Source of the DNA: Rehmannia glutinosa | Lineage: Eukaryota; Streptophyta; Magnoliopsida; Lamiales; Orobanchaceae | Length of the DNA stretch: 64,000 nt | NCBI GenBank assembly: GCA_016081115.2 | Contig: CM071928.1 | Span: forward strand, 86,066,477 to 86,130,476 | Direction of reading: 5' to 3' | Shown: positions 47,518 to 59,508 of the stretch, in pieces | Position numbering within the stretch: position 1 is the first letter of the stretch | Layout: every line of letters begins with the position of its first letter | The notes under the pieces: model-generated | The model's input: only the letters and a program-made list of their open reading frames with translations | What the model was told of the DNA's origin: nothing | Database searches by the model: none | Made by a program: the position numbers and the translations under genes

Positions 47518-48565
47518 TGTAAGTCCAGCGGCTACGATAATCTGAGGGGGTGAATAGATTATCTCCATTTTCTCGATTTAGCCCTCTTTTTTCGAATTAA
47601 ATAGGCCAATACAATAATGAATGTGCGGAAGTAAATAACACGCGTCGATTTATAGAGGTTCAACCCACCTAGGGCCTAATTCTCTACCACCCCAAAGATC
47701 TCTGGGATGGATTTCAAAAAGAAAAAGATTTTATTAATTACCAAAATTAATACAACACCTTACAACATCACCTTGAAGAGCACCACACTCTTCTTCAACA
47801 CCACCTTGAGATTACCACAATCTCACTTGAAGATTACCACAATCATCAACGACACTCGATTTCAAATAATGTTTGCTTGAGTGTATCTTGTTGTGTTGTA
47901 GTTTTCTCTCTTATTGTGTTGCTTCAAATCTTCCTATATTTATAGGAGATGATTGATCATTGATAGGCTCTCTTGGGAACCGATTTCTACAAAACAATTG
48001 CAATTAAAATCAAGATTATAGCCGTCGTAAATCAAAACCATAATTTAGGAAAAAGTTGTCTGCCACAACGGTTAGAATTTTGTCATTAAATATTAGGGCG
48101 ACCGGTCGCGCACAAATAGACATTTGAAAATAAGAACACATTTTTACACAGGCGACCGTCGACGGGGTCCGACCGTCGACCCTATGCCCCACCGATCGAC
48201 CAAAGCCAAAATGGAGTTCGAGCGTCGCTTTAAAAGAAATCCCAGTGCACCGACGACAGGGTATCGACCGATCGACATCCATCGCCGACGCTCGGTCGAC
48301 CGTCGACCTCTTCTATTTTACTCCCATCGCATTTTCTCGTATCAAACACATCTCCAGGCACGGGTTGCCCTATAAGCGACCGTCCAAATGAAACTAAGTG
48401 TTGTCCAATTCTTATCGAAAAATAAACTTCAAGAAATACTCCAAAAAATTAGTGAATATTTTTAAAACAATCGAGAGTATTTGGACAATATTTTTAAACA
48501 TTATTTTGGTGTAAAACTCGTTTGAACAAAATCATCAAAATCAAGATAAAAACATATATCAAACA
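47518..48565 (-). repeat. 5' LTR of copy B, shortened
   Basis: About 1048 bp against 1317 bp for its partner. In element orientation it begins TGTTTGATATATG at 48565 and ends GGACTTACA at 47518. The deficit lies in the leader: most of the hairpin array and the DNA between it and the promoter are missing (junction near 47850-47865). The TATA box (CCTATAAATAT, about 47935-47946) is intact. Confidence 0.8.
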
Positions 48566-50260
48566 GGATTTCTATATTATTTGTCTTTGTTTAATGTTCC
48601 ATGATTATACTTCATTGATTACAATATATGTCAAGAGGAAATAAATTCATATAAGCTAGGGGCCATGAAAAGGGTCCGGATCAAACATATCTTCGGGTGA
48701 ACCCGCAATGCTATATGCAGAACCGCCGAGAGGAAAAAGAGGAAAAAGAAGAAATTAATGAATTTATCTTGTTGTAATTATATGAATGTTTTTCATGTTA
48801 TATTAATATCCCTCGAGCGAGATGAAGCTCACCCTATTATTATCATGACTTTTCGAGGTTAAGGAATACGGTATCAAGATATGATGTTGTGGATAGCGGA
48901 ATAAATCATGTTATATATATATTTTAAATAATTATGAGCAGACTAAATTTTGGATTTATGTCATTAATTTTTTTCTGTTTATGCTTGTAATAATTGTTGG
49001 ATATTTAATTTAGAAGATGTAATATTATTATTATTACTACTACTATTATTTCTTAATAATTAAAAATTCTAAATCAACTTTTTGATAATTATTGGGATCA
49101 CTTTAATTTATAAATTTGTGTTTTCTTAATAATATTTTTAGAGTACTTTAATTTAATAAAATTGGGTCACATTACTGATTTACTTGGCTAAGTCTTTGCA
49201 CAAAATCATAACCTATGTTTATAAAAAACTTTAAGAATAATTTATTAAATTTATATAATTAATTTGTGGTGGGAGAATTTCTAAACCATACTGGATCCGA
49301 ATGAATGCTTGAGATGCTTTTTTACAGGCATTATATATCTTCAAATTATGAAGATAGATTAACATGAAAATAAAGAAGGATTAATATATATATTGGGATT
49401 ACCAATATATATTATCCCATTTTATACAAAGGATCTATTCAAAATTGTCACTCCCAGAAAGATGAAATTGTAATTGCGAGCTTCTAAAAGATACAAGGCA
49501 TAAAATTCTTTTTAACAATAAAAGTAAAAAATCTAGGAGTACCAGAACTGCAATTTTATAAATTAAATGGCTAAAATTGCAAATGTGACTAAATTTGCAA
49601 TTTACCCCAATGGATAACGTTAGTGCTTTCAAGTTCATATCCCTTGATTCAACATCCATTAATAATTTTTCTCAAAAAAAAAACAATAAAAGTAAAACAA
49701 TCTAGAGCCAAAACAGTAAATATAAGTTACATGGCTAAAATTGCAAATATCCATAACATAAAGACTAAATTTGCAATTTACCCCATTGGATTATAACGTT
49801 AGTGTTTTGAAGTTCATATTCCTTGATTAAACATGCATTAATAAATCAATTAAAGTTGCATAATTAATTGGTACCATCCAGAAGTTTCATGAGACTTTAT
49901 ATGAAATTGGATTTATTTTTGGATGGATTCTTGTGTAAACATACCTAAATATAATTTGGTCAGTTGCATTAAATATTGATTTTAATGTTTGAAACATATT
50001 TTTTATTTAAAAGAAATTAAAAGTAGATTTTTACAAATGTGTTGGGTAGTAATGTTTTTCTAATAAAATATATGTCTTCATAGTATATGATATATAACGT
50101 CGTAATACAAGTAATTTGTGGGCTAGTTAACCAATGCGCGGAGCTAGACATTTCATTTTTTGGGTAATTAATTTTGGGGACTAAATCAATAGAAAGATAA
50201 ATATTGAAAGACTAAACTTTAGTATTTAAAATTAATCTATATATATTATTTAATAATATA

Positions 50261-50297
<37 letters not shown>

Positions 50298-51283
50298 GTA
50301 AACTTAGTCCTCCCTCTCTATAGAGGGTGTTGTAAAGTCTTGTAATACCTCTTGAAATTGCAGTTTTAACCCTGTATAACTTGGTTTATTTGCAATTTGG
50401 ATATCATAATTTTTAAATATGTTTAATTCTCGTTCAATAAGTTTTAAGTTGGTGAAAATTTGGTGAGTATGGCTATTTCAATATTTTAATTATTCCCAAA
50501 ATACATTTGGTAGCCAAAATATTCAAGATACCTAAGATCATATAGGAAATGGTATCGATCTAATTTCCTATATTTTATTTACTTGAGTTGAATTTATTTT
50601 TCATTAATACTATAAATGCCTATTGGGACAAAAAATTAAGTTTATGAATTTGCATCAAAATCCAAGATACTTTCTCTACATATATTATTTTCTAATTATA
50701 GGAATACAAAAACATGTACAAATTTGGAAAAATTTAGTTATTTTGTCTAGTATGATCGGAAAATTTGGTTATTTTGTCTTGTATGATCGAATTTCCATAA
50801 CTATAAAGTATAAGACTAAAATTGTCAAATCCTAAAAATTAAATGATTAAAATTATTATTGTTGGTGAGAGGCAAAAACGTCACATGACTAAAGTTGCAA
50901 CTTCAAAAGTCACAAGACTAATATTGCAACACCACCTAGAGATACATGACCAATTTTTTAAATCAAAAAAACATCTAAACTCTTAATGTTTATCTATGAT
51001 GTGAAATATAAAAAAAATAAACACCAACTAATATAGAATTTAAAATGTTAAGTACTGTTTTGCATGAATGATGTTAATTAATCAACGACAGTGTTGTCAT
51101 TCATCAAACCACAGTCTGTAACTAGATTAATACGTTTTAAGAAAAAGACAACAACTCAGAAATTAATTAAAACGGATTTGAGCCAATGGTTTTATTTCCC
51201 ATTTTTCGTTTGATGGTAAGTTTAGAACATGGTTTTGCTCAAATTATTTATTTGGGGTCTGGATCTAATATGTTAATAAATAA
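48566..51283. other. AT-rich DNA, no gene seen
   Basis: No recognised gene. A direct repeat is at 49514-49850: two units about 165 bp apart share AACAATAAAAGTAAAA, GACTAAATTTGCAATTTACC and AACGTTAGTG. A (TA)n tract lies at about 50244-50296. A short open segment at 48662-48770 (SGEPAMLYAEPPREEKEEKE) is unrecognised. Confidence 0.45.
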
Positions 51284-51566
51284 TAGGGTAATTACAAAAA
51301 CCTTCCTGAAGTTTGGGCTAATTATAAAAAATCTGGAAATTTTTGAAAATTACTAAAAATTTCCTTAATGTTTGATTCCGTCTTTACGTCTTCACCTTAA
51401 TAAGCAACAAATATTTCAAAAAAAAAAACTAATATTTTAAAAAATATTACGTTATCCCCTTAAATTTAAGACATAATCAAACCAACTTTTCTTTTTTATA
51501 TTTTTGAAACATCTATGAATTTTTTTAATTAGCACAAATATCAGGGTCTTTTTGTAATTATCCCTA
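51284..51566. mobile_element. Miniature inverted-repeat element
   Basis: The left end ATAGGGTAATTACAAAAACC is mirrored at the right by ATAGGGATAATTACAAAAAG on the other strand. Inside is a second inverted pair (GGGCTAATTATAAAAAA and TGCTAATTAAAAAAA). A relative lies at 55056-55872. Superfamily not determined. Confidence 0.6.
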
Positions 51567-52048
51567 TATAATAACGACTTCGAGTTTGATGTACAAATGC
51601 CTGTAAAATCATTTTTGAACTTAAAATGGATACAATGAAAGTATAATAAAAAGACAATACAAGAATAATCCAAGTGGGCCAACGGTCGGCCCAATTTCTA
51701 AATTTTAATTGTAAATTCAGCTTTTGTGTAGCCCACCTGTTACCTTCTTGGTGGCATCAGAAGCATTATGTTTTAGGGTTTGATTGCTTCAGAAATTTAG
51801 TTTTTGTTTCCCACAATATAACAAAGAATAAAAATATGAGTTTAATTAGACTGATTACATAATGTTGGGATAAAATCATAATTATATTTCTTTTATTTAA
51901 TTATGCCGTTATTTAATTATTCATCCTGTGGATATTATATATTTGGTTCGACTATTACTACTTGGCCCACGAGGCATGCCACACCCAGACGGTTCACTTT
52001 ATTATACTAAGCCGGTGAGGTCCATCAATCCAAGTATAAAATGTGGAG

Positions 52049-52404
52049 CAAGTCTCTTGTGAGACGGTTTCACGGATCTAAATCCGTGAGACGGACCTCC
52101 TAAGGCTCCGTCTTGAGAACATGAACCATGAAAATATATTTAAAAATAATAATGAACCATGAAAAAAATAAACCCTAAAAACATGAACCATGAAGAATAA
52201 ACCCGAAAAATAAAAATAAACCCAAAAATAAAAATAAACCCTAAAAAAATAAAAATCCTAAAAACCCAAATCAATTAAAAATAAACCCTAAAAAACAAAC
52301 ATAAACCCTAAGAAAAATAAAATCAAAAAAAAAAACCTTTAAAACTTTGTGTAAGGACTCCGTCCCACGGATCTAAATCAGTGAGACCGTCTCACGATGT
52401 TTTT
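52049..52404. mobile_element. Inverted-repeat element with AAACCCTAA-rich core
   Basis: The ends contain GTGAGACGGT(T/C)TCAC and CACGGATCTAAATC(C/A)GTGAGAC in mirrored arrangement (52058-52105 and 52360-52395). The core (52130-52335) is an A-rich array of ATAAACCCTAAAA-like units. No transposase or target duplication identified. Confidence 0.55.
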
Positions 52405-52849
52405 GCCTAAAATGTGTGCGGTAGACGTTAAATTACGAGGATTTAAGAAAAGGAAAAGGTAACTTGAGCCAACTGAAACAATGTTGTCAATTGTGATTTG
52501 TGAACTAACCCATGATAAATGTAATTAATTAATTTCAAGTATTCGACAATATGGTTTTCCATTTTATATTTCAATAATATCAATAGAGGCATGTAAACCT
52601 AACTTGAATGTGCGACGGATATAAAATCAAATTTCTGGTGGGGAAATGAGATCATCTTGAAACTTTGAGGTGAAAACAATTTTTTTAATGACCATATGTT
52701 GAAATTATTAGTTAGGATAAATAATTGGGCGTTGACATAATTGCCCAATATTCCTGAAAAGAAATAAAGACATATGTTTACGCTACCGGCTTTTTTGTGA
52801 TTTTTTTACGCTCCCGCCAATTTTTTTCGGATATTTTTATGTTGTTGTT

Positions 52850-53470
52850 TCATGATTGTTTCAAACATGTTTCATTTAATAAAATTTAAGTGGAAAAACA
52901 ATTTTGTCTCCTATTAAATAATCAATTTTATACTCTAACTCTTAACAATCAAGAAATATACAAATAAAATAACACATATTAAAAAAAAAACTTTGAAAAT
53001 AATATAGAAACAACACATGAATAGAAAAACACAATTCAATTTTTTTCTCATGCATTGAAAACGTTGATAACATGGAAACAACTAATAAACAATAGAACAA
53101 CATTGAAAACTATATAGAAATAACCTAGAAACAATATAAAAACACCACATAACAAAAACTCTATTTAGAAATATATATAAAAATTTCATTGAAACAACAA
53201 AAATCATAGCAACAGTGAGAAAATAGTATAGAAACAATCAAAAAACACATAAACAATATAGTAAACACCACATCAATAAAAAGAATTTAGAAATATGGAA
53301 AAACTACATTAAAACATTAAAAACACATGGAAACAACAAAGAAACATCAAAACAACATTAAAAACGTTGTATAAAATAACATAAACAATATATAAAACAA
53401 CGCATGAACAGAGCGTAAGAAATAAGTAAAAAGTTGTAAAACATCGAAACAAATATATAAACAATGGAGA
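52850..53470. repeat. Low-complexity A-rich region with GAAACAAC words
   Basis: Many imperfect repeats of words such as AACAATATAGAAACAAC, AACATTGAAAAC and AAACACATGGAAAC. No protein-coding pattern. Boundaries approximate. Confidence 0.5.
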
Positions 53471-55055
53471 ATTTATTTTATTTTGTGAGGATGAGTTGGG
53501 CTAAACTATTTTAAATGTGATCGGTTAGCTGGACTCATTTAAATGTATGGGGCGTGGTGCCCAAGCCCAGACCTTAGTCTTTCTTTTAGTGATTTTAATC
53601 TCCTTTTATTTCATTGAAATATATTATTATATTATTAAGATAATAAATTTATTTTTTTCGTAAAATAGTTAGTAAAATTAATTAAATACAATCAATTGCT
53701 CTAAATATGATGAATTAGATGATCCAAGTTTACGGAAGAGTTGGGCCGAGATTAGAACATTCTCGTGCGTGTATTCCGAGCCCAAAATAAGCCCAATCTG
53801 CCAACTAATTGTCATAAGCCCAATTTGCTAACTAATCCACGTACGAGGTAGCATTGTGTTCAAACCTTGATTTTTGCCCCAATAATATGTCATATACATC
53901 TTATAAGAAATTATCTCGATAAGTTAATACTCAATTAATTATTAGTTTTCAATAATAATTTTGTCCGATCCCAAGTGCTAAATTAATAATTCGTTAAATT
54001 TATAAGATAATATATATATATATATATATATATGAGAATTCGACCTTAAGCAATATATAAATTAATAATTCATTAATGTAAAATACATTTATGATTAATC
54101 TATGAAACCCCATGGTTATTTATTTCTTGTTAAAATTGATGCCGCGTTGAATAACATCTCTGACTTTTGTTAAGGTTGTATGAATTTTTAGTGTGTTTTT
54201 CTTATAGCCCAATCAAAAATTATTCAATGTTATTATTGTTGAACTTCTTTTTGAAAAATGAGATTACAATATAACTAATATCTTTAAATTCACAATTCTC
54301 TCAATTAAATGTTCGCTGGTCAACTCTGCAATATCAACATATGTGCAATTGTATAATACATGCATTACAAGATTGAAATATTTGGATGTTTTGTTTCATG
54401 TCAAGAAAATATTTTTCAATCATATAATAGTTTTTAGATGAAAATGCCAATTATATTTAAGCAAAAAAACTTTTCTACAAGCCACGTTTACATAAATTAA
54501 TAGATTATAATTTATCGATTTTTAATATCTCCCCGCTAAATTAATAGATTTTGACAGTCCCAAAGTTATTAATTTATAGATTTAACTATAATTTTTTTTT
54601 GACGAGTTTACCAATTTGCCCCTGTCTTAAATTTTGACTGGCAGCCATACCCTGGTAGTTATGACATTTTGTAAACATAAAAACAGGATCGGCAGTTCCC
54701 AAGAAAAAAAAAACAGTTTGCTGTGGCACTGAAAAATCTGTAGCAGATAATAAGCACAGGAAATGGCACTTTTATACAAAAAGCCATACCCTGCTGGACA
54801 GGGCGTAGCCCCCTTGGCTACCCCTAAATTTCAAATTTTTTTCCCCTCATTTTCCCCTACCAATTATTTTTTCTCTTTAAAAAAAACATATAAATTTTTT
54901 TAATTTTTTTCCACCAAAAACGGACAAAAAATTTGGGGTGTCTTGACAGGCTCCCCCTGCCCCCCTATCTACGCCTCTGCTGCTGGAGAAGGGAGAACTG
55001 ATATAACTCAACTACTTTCTACTCAGTACATTAACTTACCTGCTGCTTTATTTCT
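53471..55055. other. AT-rich DNA, no gene seen
   Basis: No gene recognised. (TA)n occurs at about 54008-54032. A GC-rich patch at 54780-54985 (CAGGGCGTAGCCCCCTTGG, CTCCCCCTGCCCCCC) looks like a repeat remnant. Confidence 0.4.
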
Positions 55056-55872
55056 AGGATAATTACAAAAAAAAAAAAAAAAAAAAAAGATATTCTTGAA
55101 AATTGCCAAAAAAAAAAAAAAGCTTTCGGGTTTGACTCTCTGTCTCACATTTTACCCCTTCATAAACCAAAAAGGACACTTAAATTACCCATCTAACAGT
55201 TGTAGAAATATTACGATTATCCCTTTAAATTTAAGATGAATCAAACTTGAGTAGGGTTGCAATTGAATCGAACCGAGTCGAGCTTTTGAGAGTTTGAGTT
55301 TGGCTCGTTTATTATCAAGTTGAACTCGAGCCTGAATTTATCGAACATATTGATGGCTCTCGAACTTTTTCGAGCTTAATCGAGCCTAAACGAGTTTAGT
55401 AAATACCAATTATATATAAATTAAGTTATTCTTCAATTTATTACAAAAATAAAATTATATATATCTAATTAAAATGCATAATGTATCTATTACAATCTAT
55501 GATTTTATTCAAATAAATATATTTATTTAAGTTTTTATATTTATCATAAGTAAACATAAAAAAAATTAAAATTAAAGTCAAACTATTAGTTTAATTTATA
55601 CGAGCTTATTAACGATGTTGTTCACGAGCTTACTAACGAGCTTGCTCACGAGCTAACGAACCAAATATCTCTAAGCTTGAGTTTAATTTATTTATTTTGA
55701 CGAGTCTTTAATTAAATAAACTCAAACGAGCTTTTATCGAGTCGAGCTACAAAGCTCACGAGCGGCTTGGTTCATTTACAACCCTAAACCTGAGGGCGCT
55801 TTTTGTAATTTTCAAAACATCCCCAGGTTTTTTAGTAATTAGCCCAAACTTCAGGGTTCCTCATTATCCCTT
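55056..55872. mobile_element. Miniature element split by a hAT insertion
   Basis: The outer halves 55056-55243 and 55795-55872 resemble the element at 51284-51566: TAGGATAATTACAAAAA at the left, AGCCCAAACTTCAGGG and ATTATCCCTT at the right, plus CCCTTTAAATTTAAGAT inside. A hAT-type element separates them. A poly(A) tract (55065-55090) has expanded near the left end. Confidence 0.65.
55252..55786. mobile_element. hAT-type miniature element (535 bp)
   Basis: The terminal inverted repeat is TAGGGTTGCAATTGAATC (left) and TAGGGTTGTAAATGAACC (right, other strand). It is flanked by AACTTGAG (55244-55251) and AACCTGAG (55787-55794), an 8-bp duplication with one change. Subterminal GAGCTT, CTCGAG-like and CACGAGCT words recur at both ends. 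Confidence 0.8.
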
Positions 55873-55879
55873 GTTTTTT

Positions 55880-55914
<35 letters not shown>

Positions 55915-56684
55915 TGTAATACACAATGTTATGTAGTAGCTTTTAAGCTGATTTTCTAGTAGAATTAAGTAGTTTGGATTAATTGATTGTTTATTCTATC
56001 AGAATACTAATTTTTATTAAGTGATGTGATCTGCATTGGGCCTAATTAATGTTGGGCTTAGTTGAACTACGGTTTAGGCACTATTGGATGAGTTTTATTT
56101 TTTTATTTGTTTTGGAAAATTGCATTTTTGGTCTCTGTGTTTGCCGTTTAAGGGAGTTAGTCCTATATGTTTGTAATTACCAATTTACATACCCTAGGTT
56201 TCAATTTCTTGACATAAATACTCTATTTATGCCAAATTTTGGATGAGGAATGGGGATCCTACTTTATCCAGGTTTCTTTGGAGATTTTTTTGAGTACTTT
56301 TCTTTTTTCTTGGTACCAGCACTTACAAATTCTAAGATGGAAAGTTACTAGGTGAAATAAGTATACCACAAATTAATATATACAAAAAAAGAGTGTGTTT
56401 CTTGCATTTCTTGGTACAAGGAACTGATGTACAAATATGAGAGGCCCTACCTTCATTAAAGATCAAGAAGTACTAAATGTTTACACCCACCCCAAAAATT
56501 ACAAGTATGACCCTTAAACTTTAGTCTACTTACAAAACAAACCCAACTATTTTTTAAAATTATAATACTCCATTATCATTTATTTGTATTTTACAAATTG
56601 TACCTAAAATTAGGTATTAGTAAAATAAACACAAATCTCAAAGAGGATAACGGAGATAGGGGCCAACCTCCCCCACTCACATTA
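55880..56684. other. No gene seen; (TA)n at 55880-55912
   Basis: AT-rich noncoding DNA. TTGCATTTTTGGTCTC at 56123 resembles the end of other miniature elements in the window, but no partner was found. Confidence 0.4.
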
Positions 56685-57793
56685 GGGTTATTTTTTCGAT
56701 TGTGGCAAATGCCACAAAAATTTGCAAATATGGGGTGAAAACTGGACACGTTGAAAATATATGTGTAGGCGCCCTTGGGTTAGGCGCACCTTGGGCGCCA
56801 CTACCAAGGGCGCCACGCAAAGCTCTGTTTTTTTTTTTTTTTTTTTTTTAAGTTTTCTGCAGCAGACACCGGTCAAAGGGGCGCACGCTCGCTTTCTTCC
56901 TGCTCTCTTTATTAGGGAGGGCGCTACCCTCTATAAAGGCGTCCTCCTTCTTCCTCCTCCATAAACCAAAAAACAGCCTTCTTCGTGGGTTATTTTTCTG
57001 GAATAAGAAGTTACACATTCAAAAACTGGAATAAGAAACGCCATCCCCATTATTCGAATATATACGAATCAATTCGAATAATCGTACTTAAAATACTAAT
57101 ATATCTTTATTGTTGATTCTTTTCTTGATATATTTCTTAGTAGGGAGTAAATGTGTTTTTTTGATTCTTTTCAACTTTGTCCGAGTGCAAAGTGATGGCA
57201 CTAATTTATACTAAAACAACTCTCTAATCAATGACTAGGATTTATTTGATCCAATGACTACATTTCATTTATTAGAATAGTTTAACAAAATAAATAATCC
57301 TCTAAAATTTTGTACAACTTTTCATCTTCAAATAAGTTCACTAGATTGATCTAATGACTACACTTCATTTATTAGATTGATCGTGCGATGCGTTTCTTTG
57401 TTGTTTGCGTCTTTTTTTCGCGTACTTATGTTATAATGACATGCCGTATCTTATTTCAAAGATTTTAATATGTAATTTTCTTTGCGTTTTTTTTAATTAT
57501 GTTTACTTTATTATGTAATCGTGTTTCGATTGAGTGATATTTCGATTGATAATATCCAAAAATTGTGTGTTTTTTTATTTAAATTTTTAATTTTGAAAAT
57601 AATTTAAAAAAATTTGAGTTGTAGGCGCCGGTCAAAGCGGCGCTATGTGTGAGAGAGAAAAAAAAAAAAAAAGGACAAAGAGAGGCGCCTTGGTATGGGC
57701 GAAGGGCGCCACACCTAAATCCTCAATCTCTCTCATTTTCACCACACTTTTACAAATGTTTGTGGCAAACACCACAAACACAAAAATAATCCC
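56685..57793. mobile_element. Non-autonomous DNA element with 8-9-bp duplication
   Basis: Flanked by CTCACATTA on both sides (56676-56684 and 57793-57801, sharing a base with the element edge). Ends are GGGTTATTTTTTCG and, reversed, GGGATTATTTTTGTG. Both sides then carry TTTGTGGCA or GTGGCAAATGCCAC-type words and repeated GGCGCC palindromes. The AT-rich interior has no transposase. The duplication length fits hAT (8) or Mutator (9). Confidence 0.65.
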
Positions 57794-57840
57794 TCACATT
57801 ACATTAGTAATTTTTTCTTTCGTGTAATTCTTTTAAAAAA

Positions 57841-58378
57841 TATTTATTTTTTCCTGGCTATGCCATTAAAGAGGATCTTTGTCATATTGACAAATAATGA
57901 TTTTTTATTTACTTTTGTAATTAGGCAAAACTTTAGTGTTAATTTAAAAAGAAAAAAATAGAGAAGAAAGTTCCAATATGGAGCACGATATATATGGGCA
58001 TTGCTTCAAGCACATGCACACTAACTAACTTAGTACAAAGTATTTGGTTGTTAAATCATTGTTAATATTGACAAAAATAATATTTAGCTTTTATGTGGTT
58101 TTCTTTTAATTTTTCATCCTCTATCCCAATTTAGTGTATCGGCCTACCCCTATTTTTTTTTTCTTGGCTACGCCATCGAGGAGGATCTTTGTAATATATT
58201 GACAAATAATTTTTTCTTTTTTTTGCAATTAGGAAAAACTTTAGTGTTAATTTTCGAAAAAAATAAAAAAAAAATAGAGAAGAAAATTCCAATATGGTGC
58301 ATAATATATATGGGCATTGCTTCAAGAACATGCATACTAACTAAGTACAAAGTATTTGGTTGTTAAATCATTCTTAAT
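57841..58378. repeat. 310-bp-period direct duplication
   Basis: The stretch beginning TTCCTGGCTATGCCAT at 57851 recurs as TTCTTGGCTACGCCAT at 58161. About 220 bp are shared, including GAGGATCTTTGT, AACTTTAGTGTTAATTT, ATATATGGGCATTGCTTC and TACAAAGTATTTGG. Confidence 0.8.
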
Positions 58379-58664
58379 GAGCAGTTATCAGTTCATAAAA
58401 TGTGCTTTAACATCACAAGAATCTTAACCACCAGCTTTAAATACTTCCATTATTATTTATTTTTTCTATATATAAAAGTAACACTAGTTTCTCTTCATCA
58501 AATTCCAATATTAATCCTTTTCCAGTTTCTCTATTCTTAATTATCATCCATGTGACTCTACCTACTAATTAATTTCAACTCTGCTGTGGCTAATCCTACT
58601 CATTTAATTCGCCGACCACATCATCCCGTATTTAATTAAGAGAAAATTATGCAATATTAATATA

Positions 58665-58711
58665 AGCGATTCCCATAGTAGCGGCGAACTCGCTGCTACT
58701 AGGGAATCGCT
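58665..58711. repeat. GC-rich perfect-loop palindrome
   Basis: AGCGATTCCCATAGTAGCGG, then CGAACTCGCTGC and TACTAGGGAATCGCT, form a hairpin of about 22 bp with one bulge and one mismatch, in otherwise AT-rich DNA. It may be the subterminal end of a CACTA-type element. Confidence 0.55.
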
Positions 58712-59055
58712 AGCAAAATGGGAGTAGCCTAAACCGTGAAAAATGATGCAATTTTTGTGTCATCAATTTTTTTTTCCGTCGTAAAATCATATTACATTGA
58801 ACTAGAACAAAGTGTCGTTAATCATTGTTGACGTCGGGTTTTGGATTTCCTGTGTGCATGTCAAGCAAATAAAATGGCCTTATGAGTTAATTACGTATTT
58901 AAGTGAAAAGATAATATAACAATACAAGGCAATAGAAATGCTTTAACGACCTGAACATGTCAGATTCCTATTCCTTCAGCTAGGAACAATAAATGTTCTC
59001 TTAAATGTTTTGAATACAAATTTTGTCAATGATTTTTTAGTCATAAATCAGAGTA

Positions 59056-59300
59056 CTCTCTCTCTCTCTCTCCACAAGTTGGTCCAATAAGCCTAATAGA
59101 ATGAACCTCATCCTTAAAGGCCCCCACTGCCCCGCCCCTAGAGTCAGATCTAGTCATGAGTTGCTCTAGACTGAGTCACCACACAAAAAATCCTCCTCCA
59201 CCTTATTACTAAGGGGATTCGAACCTCCACGCTGCGGGTGACAGCGAAGCGGACATCACATCACCCAGGTCCTTTACCAGTTGGGCCAATGAGCCTAGAT
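59056..59300 (-). mobile_element. tRNA-derived SINE
   Basis: On the minus strand an RNA polymerase III box A (TGGCCCAACTGG, 59277-59288) is followed about 50 nt later by box B (GGTTCGAATCC, 59215-59225). A non-tRNA body comes next, then a (GA)n tract (59056-59073). Near the 3' end the head sequence reappears (AGGCTTATTGGACCAACTTG, about 59078-59103). Confidence 0.75.
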
Positions 59301-59508
59301 ATAGAATATACTTGTTCTAGCTTCGGAGGATCTTATTGTACGTCAGCAGATCCCACCAAAAATACTGGTCAATCCGTGCACATCCCGTGGTTTATCTTGG
59401 TGGCAACAATGAGGGACCGGAGCTGATGTTCACAGGCATAGTCAGACATAGCCATGAAAGCTGAGTTATATAAAAAAAAAAAGCCTAGGTATAATCATCG
59501 ATTGCATG

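Larger units (their letters stand above)
41429..48565 (-). mobile_element. Sirevirus-like Copia element copy B, pol-less
   Basis: Minus-strand element with two LTRs (47518-48565 is the 5' LTR, 41429-42745 the 3' LTR). In element order it has a primer-binding site (47502-47514), gag (47460-46142), a palindrome-rich block (45530-45400), the extra ORF (45267-43889) and a polypurine ladder (43170-42746). The flanks are GGATT on the right (48566-48570) and GGAT on the left (41425-41428), where the LTR edge has lost a few bases. Between gag and the extra ORF there are only about 870 bp, and no protease, integrase, reverse transcriptase or RNase H can be read there. It is a non-autonomous derivative. 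Confidence 0.85.

Noticed and set aside
48662..48770. Short open segment with acidic tail (EEKEEKE)
   Set aside because: Too short and unrecognised, with no splice context that decides a frame. It may be chance.
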